Shown: piece after piece, positions 59,881-64,000 of the stretch | Numbering within the stretch: the stretch's first letter is position 1 | How the letters are laid out: each line of letters begins with the position of its first letter | NCBI GenBank assembly: GCA_916610825.1 | Contig: OU744449.1 | Coordinates: 21,421,344 to 21,485,343, forward strand | DNA: 64,000 bases | Source: Haliclystus octoradiatus | Taxonomy: Eukaryota; Cnidaria; Staurozoa; Stauromedusae; Haliclystidae | Reading direction: 5' to 3' | Program-made: the position numbers and the translations under genes | The notes under the pieces: generated by a model | What the model was told of the DNA's origin: nothing | The model's database searches: none | Seen by the model: only the letters and a program-made list of their open reading frames with translations

Positions 59881-59886
59881 TTTATT
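59881..59886 (-). terminator. Candidate poly(A) signal of the transglutaminase gene
   Basis: TTTATT on the plus strand is AATAAA on the coding strand, 78 bp downstream of the transglutaminase stop codon, a normal distance for an animal 3' UTR. Confidence 0.45.
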
Positions 59887-59963
59887 GTAAATACAATTGG
59901 AATAGGTACAAAACTATTGGAGTGTATGTAAAATTATAGACTGCATTCTCTTGTTGCTGTTGA

Positions 59964-62900
59964 TTACTTGACATCCACTTCAGCTGTGCCTTGTATATCA
60001 TTCAGTTCTTTAGAATTGAAAGTTGCCATCAAACTGCGATTTCCTGGACGGGCCTAAAAACATAGTTATTTTATTAGATCTTGCCCTATGTGAAGTTTCA
60101 CGTTAAATGGCATTCGCAAATGAGCGCTAAAAATTCCCTTTTCATGAAATTTCTGTACCATGGATTTTTTATTTTAATATTATGCATATCAGGTCTGTAA
60201 CTTTTAATATCTTCTAAATAAAAGTATGATGAATAGTAAATACATACCGGTACTCAAATTGTGAAACGTATTTCATGAGTTCACAAACCGTTCATAGAAA
60301 TCATAAGCTTTGTTTATTCATTAACTATAGCAGTTAGCCTATTTCATGAACACAGTTCTTCAGAATTTACCCAAAATGTCTAGGATTAGTACATGAACAG
60401 CTCATGAACTAATCCTAGACATTTTGGTTAAATTTTGTCACATGATAATTTCATGAATTTAGTTCATGGAAACGGGGCCATTTAACTTTCAGATTGGATA
60501 AACACATGTATATAAGTACTGCTCGGTTTCAAGTATATTAATTTGTTTAAAAAGAATGTAGGCCTTAAATGTTCAACTATATTGAGCCAAAAAAAAACTG
60601 GAAAAAACCCTGATTTGGTTAAACAAAGCATAAATATAAAATCGAAAACAAAGAAGCCTTTTCTGTAATTCAGGGTTTAACACATATACTTTGCGATCAT
60701 CAGACGGTATTTAAATCGCTATCGTTCATAGTCTGTTCTAGGCCCTACTTACCGCTGGTGTGATTTTCACTGATAATTTCATTTCTTTGTGCGGTTTTAC
60801 ATTTCTAAAAATAAAATACAAATGCATATAATGTCTTCTTAGTAGGTTTTCTGCTTTATAAACTATGATGTGCATTTCTTCAAAAACTTTTAACTCCTTA
60901 AATTTCATGTCATTTATAATAGATTGTATTTGATTCTAGCAAAACAGGTGTTCTGAATGCATGGACATAGTCGCATAGCTGATCTGCTGAATGGTTGGTG
61001 GAAACTGTAACATTTCCACAAATTAAAATAAGATTTGTTTCCAATTTACTTAATTTTTTCCTACAATAAGTTCATGAAAGGTTTTTAGACTTTTTGTAAA
61101 ATGTCTATTTTACCATTCGTGAGCTCATTAAATTTCTTCTCAGATGATATACCATGCATGAATATATAAAACATATTAATTTCATAATATAACAATTAAC
61201 ATATAACTTACTGAGCTTTAAGAGAGAATCGTTCTGGCATAACTGTGCCATCAATATGAACTGTGCAATTGGTTAATTCTTTATCCAATGGATTCTTGAA
61301 ACATACAAATATCTCATGTTCTTTATTATTGTATAACGTAGTGGGCAATGATTGGAATGTGATATCCGGTTTTTTAATTTCAACAACTTTACTAATTGTC
61401 ATGATTTGCTCAGTTTCTTTTGCTATAGCAGAGACGTAATAACGAACCAAGGAGAATTCATTGAGATGGTTCATGTAGTTAGATGCAAGAATTTTGGTAG
61501 CAATCTTTTCAGCTGAAAAGATAAAGTAAAATATAGATGATAATCGTTCAATTGTAAATTAAAAATATAGCTTGCCAATAGCAAAGTTATTTTATGGGTA
61601 TCCACTGCAAGGGTATAAGGTCATATTAAAATGTCTAATGTTTAGGCCTACTTGTGCTATGAACCCATTAGAAAGAAATTTGTCTGTTCCAGTAAGAAAC
61701 CTTTCTTGAAAAAACATGTTATGAGTTCATCAATCCTCCCCTCATGAAAAACAATTCAGAATATTATGAACTGTTCATGAACATTAAATGGCCCCAAATT
61801 TCATGAACTCCTGGATTGTTTAGGCAGGGGTTTACGTGCATTGTTTCTGAAAATTGCTTGTTTTTCATCTCCCTTTCATGAAGTTTTGATGCACTACCTG
61901 CGAAAAACAGTTCAGGAGTTCATAAACAGCTCATGGACCAAATTGCCATGAACTCCCGAACCGTTTTTCGCAAGGGCTGCTCCCAAATTTTTACCGACAC
62001 AAAAATCTCACCAAGCTCATATGTAGTGTTCATTGAAGTTAAATGACACGTTTTTTGTAAAGGTTCGTAAATAAAGTTGGGCCAGGTAACGTCCATGAAC
62101 TACTTTTCAGGTGGGTTCAATTGCTATTAAATTAAATCAAAAGAGGCAAGAAACATGCAACTATGATAAATGATAAGATGTCTGTCTATAATGGTGCATA
62201 TATTTTTATGTTTTAAAATGCACCATCGATTTGGACCTACCTTCGCCTGCTTTCACTACAACCTCATGTTTTTGTCTGTCAAGTTTTCCCATTGCTACAC
62301 CATTATAACGAACAACTTGTCCACCGATAGCAACATTAACAGTCAAATCTTTTCCGCCAGTGTTCGTTATTGTAATGTTCATACAGATATCTTTACCAAC
62401 ATCAACTCTCTTTTCTGTGGGTTTAACTTTCATTTCTAAATCTCTTGGCATTGATTTCATTGATACATTACCAGCCTTGAGCAGAGCCTTTTTGACAGCA
62501 GATCTTTCTAGAACAGATCCTTCTGCAAATTTATACTCCAATGTGATGTCTTCGCGTTCGTTTTTACCAACTGCCTTTGTGCTGATGTGTTTTCCTATCA
62601 ATCATAAAGCCATATCTGACTGTCAGTGTGTAGTGTTATGGTGTTTAGGTCTACTAGCATTGAAACTGAATGATTAGAGAGATTTAACATCCACAGGAGC
62701 TGTAACTCGGTTGGGTTGACTAGAATCCTAATGTGAATTTAAGGTCTCTGTCTTTTTTTCGTTGTTGCATGTCTAAATTCAAGTTTACCGTACACGTCTT
62801 AATCTTTTGCTACAAATATTTGATTTACTCCTTACTTACCAACATGCCTGTTGTTATCCTTAATAGCCTCCCATTCTTCTGTTTTCTTATTTTTCTGCCA

Positions 62901-63433
62901 GAAAATAACATCTGCATTAACCTCAGCCAAGACAAAACGAGTGTCAAATGAGATGTCAACATCCCCTTCTTTAATTGCTCTCAGTGGGGATGGACCCATT
63001 TGGAATAAGCCTATGAGAAAAAACAAGCAAAATATTCAATATGGCACAGTATGAAAAATGTAGGTAACAAAATCTTCAGCCATTTTACCCAGATGAAAAG
63101 ATTTTGCTGAGTTCATGAACTGTTTATGAACCTTCTGAACAGTTCATGATCATCATTGACTTTTTCATGAACTGTTCATGAATGATAAATGGCCAGTTTT
63201 TCGTTGAATTTTCATTAGTAGTTCATAAAAAGACAAGCCATTCAAGGTTGATGAACAGTTTTCACAGGGGGAAATGTTTCCCTTGAAAAAGGGATCCTCG
63301 TTTTGAAATTTGCAGGCTCTATCCCGTACCTTTGCTTCTTTCCTGTGGTGTTGCATCTACTGCTTGCCATCCACCAAATCCAGGGGCAAGATCTGGGCGG
63401 GCCATCCATGAATCATTCCAAACATGAAAATTC
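59964..63433 (-). CDS. TGM: Transglutaminase, C-terminal half (6 exons), continues off right edge
   Basis: Animal transglutaminases form Gln-Lys isopeptide crosslinks using a Cys-His-Asp triad and calcium. Exons in transcript order: 63330-63433, 62840-63010, 62241-62594, 61212-61512, 60753-60804 and 59964-60053; 1072 nt in one frame ending in TAA. The first visible exon has [14 protein letters not shown] (catalytic His) and [12 protein letters not shown] (catalytic Asp). The second has [12 protein letters not shown] and FAEVNAD-type [13 protein letters not shown], the end of the core. The third starts [14 protein letters not shown] and enters beta-barrel 1. The fourth to sixth form the end of barrel 1 and barrel 2, closing with [16 protein letters not shown]. 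The catalytic Cys exon (YGQCW-type) is not in the window. Vertebrate TGM2 and F13A1 are both plausible relatives; I cannot place it further. It converges on CCDC57 with 564 bp between stop codons. Confidence 0.92.
60265..60480. mobile_element. Degraded GTTCATGAAC-family sequence with a local hairpin
   Basis: Scattered TTCATGAA units and a GGGGCCATTTAAC right part. ATGTCTAGGATTAGT at 60378 pairs with its complement ending near 60428, around ACATGAACAGCTCATGA. Confidence 0.65.
61738..61830. mobile_element. GTTCATGAAC-family MITE, 93 bp, in a transglutaminase intron
   Basis: CCCCTCATGAAAAACAATTC to CTCCTGGATTGTTTAGGCAGGGG, centre CATTAAATGGCCCC. Flanks CT and TT. Confidence 0.82.
61896..61976. 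mobile_element. GTTCATGAAC-family MITE, 81 bp, in a transglutaminase intron
   Basis: ACCTGCGAAAAACAGTTCAG to GAACCGTTTTTCGCAAGGG with CT on both sides. Confidence 0.82.
62010..62112. mobile_element. Relic of a GTTCATGAAC-family MITE
   Basis: GTTAAATGACACG, AACGTCCATGAACTACTTTTCAGGTGGG remain in parts (centre and right end). Confidence 0.5.
63089..63269. mobile_element. GTTCATGAAC-family MITE, about 180 bp, left end worn
   Basis: GAGTTCATGAACTGTTTATGA near the left, GATAAATGGCC in the centre, ACAGTTTTCACAGGGGG at the right. Confidence 0.72.
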
Positions 63434-64000
63434 CTGTAAATTGGGAAGAAAATAGAAAACAGTTATATTCGAAAGTACATTGAATATTTGACTCAACTTG
63501 ACCCTTGGAGATGTCATTTCATAAATGTTTAATTTGAAATCTTATGTAGAGCCAAATGTTAAATGAATACTGATTGTTTAATTTTTTTAATTATATCAAC
63601 CTTGCCCTCTCGGGCTCAATGAAATCAAAATGATTTTCTTGATAGGGGAACTTTCATTGCCAATGACTTTTACTTAATATTTACTAGTATTATTTATTTT
63701 GTGAACTTATAAACTAGACCAACTTTTAACCTGACATTTTTGCTTGAATATGACCTCAGATGAGCCAAAACGTTGTATGTTAAGAATTTTTATGTTACTA
63801 CATATCATTTAGTAGAAGTTAAACACCAGGCCTTTCGGGGTCCGCAGTACGGCCCACACAGTTTTTCTAGTTTGCTGTTGCATTGCTTGGAGGCGTGGCA
63901 TTAGATACCGCAAGGAATGCATGCACGGGAATTGCCTCGTACGAAAGCTGGCATTGTATGGCCAATCTCTTGTCCATGGCATAGGGTAAGTCTTGTGACA
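63434..64000. other. Transglutaminase intron running off the right edge
   Basis: The exon with the catalytic Cys is not visible on the minus strand here. A less AT-rich patch at 63830-63960 has no recognised coding similarity. Confidence 0.5.

Noticed and set aside
63434..64000. Catalytic-Cys exon of the transglutaminase
   Set aside because: No YGQCW-like stretch on the minus strand in any frame.

Overview
The window is nuclear DNA from an invertebrate animal. It is AT-rich (about two thirds A+T by eye), the genes have many short exons with GT-AG introns, and the gene set (exocyst subunit, Golgi N-acetyltransferase, centrosomal coiled-coil protein, animal-type transglutaminase) is metazoan. 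Nothing prokaryotic is present. The lineage cannot be fixed from the sequence. A strong excess of the octamer TAGGCCTA and the transposon content would suit a marine invertebrate, possibly a deuterostome, but that is only an inference.

Layout. Positions 300-13064 (minus) hold the N-terminal 291 codons of EXOC7/Exo70 in 13 exons; the rest lies off the left edge. After 341 bp comes DXO (plus, 13406-18935, 3 exons, complete), head to head with EXOC7. Positions 19000-25893 are intergenic and carry a foldback element and a 3.9-kb TTAA-flanked DNA transposon with internal 161-bp arrays. An intronless ARL4-like small GTPase follows at 25894-26520 (plus). NAA60 (minus, 28333-39098, 5 exons, complete) has introns holding a 4.8-kb Ty3-type LTR retrotransposon, a non-LTR fragment and several hAT-like MITEs. 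A CCDC57-like coiled-coil gene (plus, 42559-59399, 10 exons, complete, 676 aa) follows; its introns hold a 771-bp near-perfect palindrome, a dead CR1/L2-type element and many MITEs. It converges on the C-terminal half of a transglutaminase (minus, 59964-63433, 6 exons seen), whose catalytic Cys exon lies off the right edge.

All exon chains were built by hand from protein similarity, GT/AG signals and phase. Each keeps one open frame across every junction. The genes are ordinary housekeeping or cytoskeletal genes with no obvious shared pathway; only EXOC7/DXO look like a promoter-sharing pair.

The most unusual content is the repeat landscape. About 20 copies of one palindromic MITE family have ends like CCCCTGCGAAAAACAGTTCA, an apparent 2-bp target duplication, and internal runs of the palindrome GTTCATGAAC at 11-bp spacing. 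Alongside are at least five hAT-like MITE groups with exact or near-exact 8-bp target duplications, a TA-flanked family with CAGT..ACTG ends in two subfamilies, and the TTAA element with helically phased TGATCA sites. I found no CRISPR array, operon or viral genome.
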